Source: Spirochaetia bacterium
GTDB taxonomy: Bacteria > Spirochaetota > Spirochaetia > PWKH01
Length of the DNA stretch: 5,295 bases
NCBI GenBank assembly: GCA_021736505.1
Contig: JAIPFU010000119.1
Coordinates: 1-5,295 of the forward strand
Direction: 5' to 3'
Positions 5,185-5,295 of the stretch are shown one piece after another. A program made the translations under genes and the position numbers. The notes under the pieces were generated by a model. That model did no database searches and was not told the DNA's origin. It was given only the letters and a program-made list of their open reading frames with translations. How positions within the stretch are numbered: the first letter of the stretch is position 1; each line of letters begins with the position of its first letter.

Positions 5185-5295
5185 AGGATAGGAATACTTT
5201 TTGGGTTTCAGGAACTTTATGCTGATGCTGACGTCCTGCAATTCAGCCGCCAATTATTATGGAAGATCAACCCTATTACGGAAAACAACAGAATC

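Larger units (their letters stand above)
4859..5295. other. Non-coding stretch with no supported gene
   Basis: This 437-bp AT-rich stretch follows the isomerase stop codon. I see no convincing terminator directly after the gene, no tRNA and no recognisable protein. Two short reading frames run open to the right edge: one from TTG 5201 or ATG 5219 (the latter with AGGA five bases upstream, peptide starting MLMLTSCNSAANYYG), and one open after a stop at about 5166 but lacking a normal start. Both are too short to judge, and either could be the beginning of a gene outside the window. An extended -10 motif, TGC-TAGAAT (5154-5162), lies upstream of them. The hairpins are listed separately. Confidence 0.6.

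Noticed and set aside
1..5295. CRISPR array, tRNA, rRNA or insertion sequence
   Set aside because: No regularly spaced repeats, cloverleaf sequences, rRNA segments or transposase-like proteins were seen.

Overview
The window looks like a piece of a bacterial chromosome, most likely from a spirochaete of the Spirochaeta/Sphaerochaeta/Treponema kind. The clue is the signal peptide of the binding protein, whose end (AGQAEGEG, with no lipobox cysteine) resembles the short G-Q-x-E signal ends I associate with spirochaetal solute-binding proteins. This is inference from one protein, not a firm assignment. Shine-Dalgarno sites are strong (AAGGAGG) and the spaces between genes are clearly AT-richer than the genes.

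Layout: positions 1-1314 (minus) hold most of a two-domain sugar ABC-transporter ATPase of the RbsA/MglA type; its C-terminus lies beyond the left edge. Positions 1487-2491 (minus) hold the matching periplasmic sugar-binding protein, transcribed before the ATPase, with a hairpin in the 172-bp gap between them. Positions 2492-2693 form an AT-rich divergent control region with a good promoter for the binding protein, a palindrome, and three TCTAAT repeats. Positions 2694-3758 (plus) hold a LacI-family regulator. Positions 3881-4858 (plus) hold a xylose-isomerase-like TIM-barrel sugar isomerase/epimerase. Positions 4859-5295 contain no gene I can support, but hold two hairpins and several long-range complementary blocks.

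Together these read as a small carbohydrate-use locus. The binding protein captures a sugar in the periplasm, the ATPase powers a permease that must be encoded outside the window, the isomerase converts the sugar or a derivative in the cytoplasm, and the LacI-type protein senses a ligand and controls the divergent promoters. The binding protein resembles the LsrB/RhaS group and the isomerase carries a metal-site pattern like that of L-rhamnose isomerase. A rhamnose-like or other rare-sugar substrate is therefore a reasonable but unproven guess.

I did not find a clearly new biological system. The points most worth a second look are the altered second ATP site of the ATPase (Asn-Gly where Asp-Glu is usual), the atypical hinge of the regulator, the control region, and the structured right-hand non-coding stretch.
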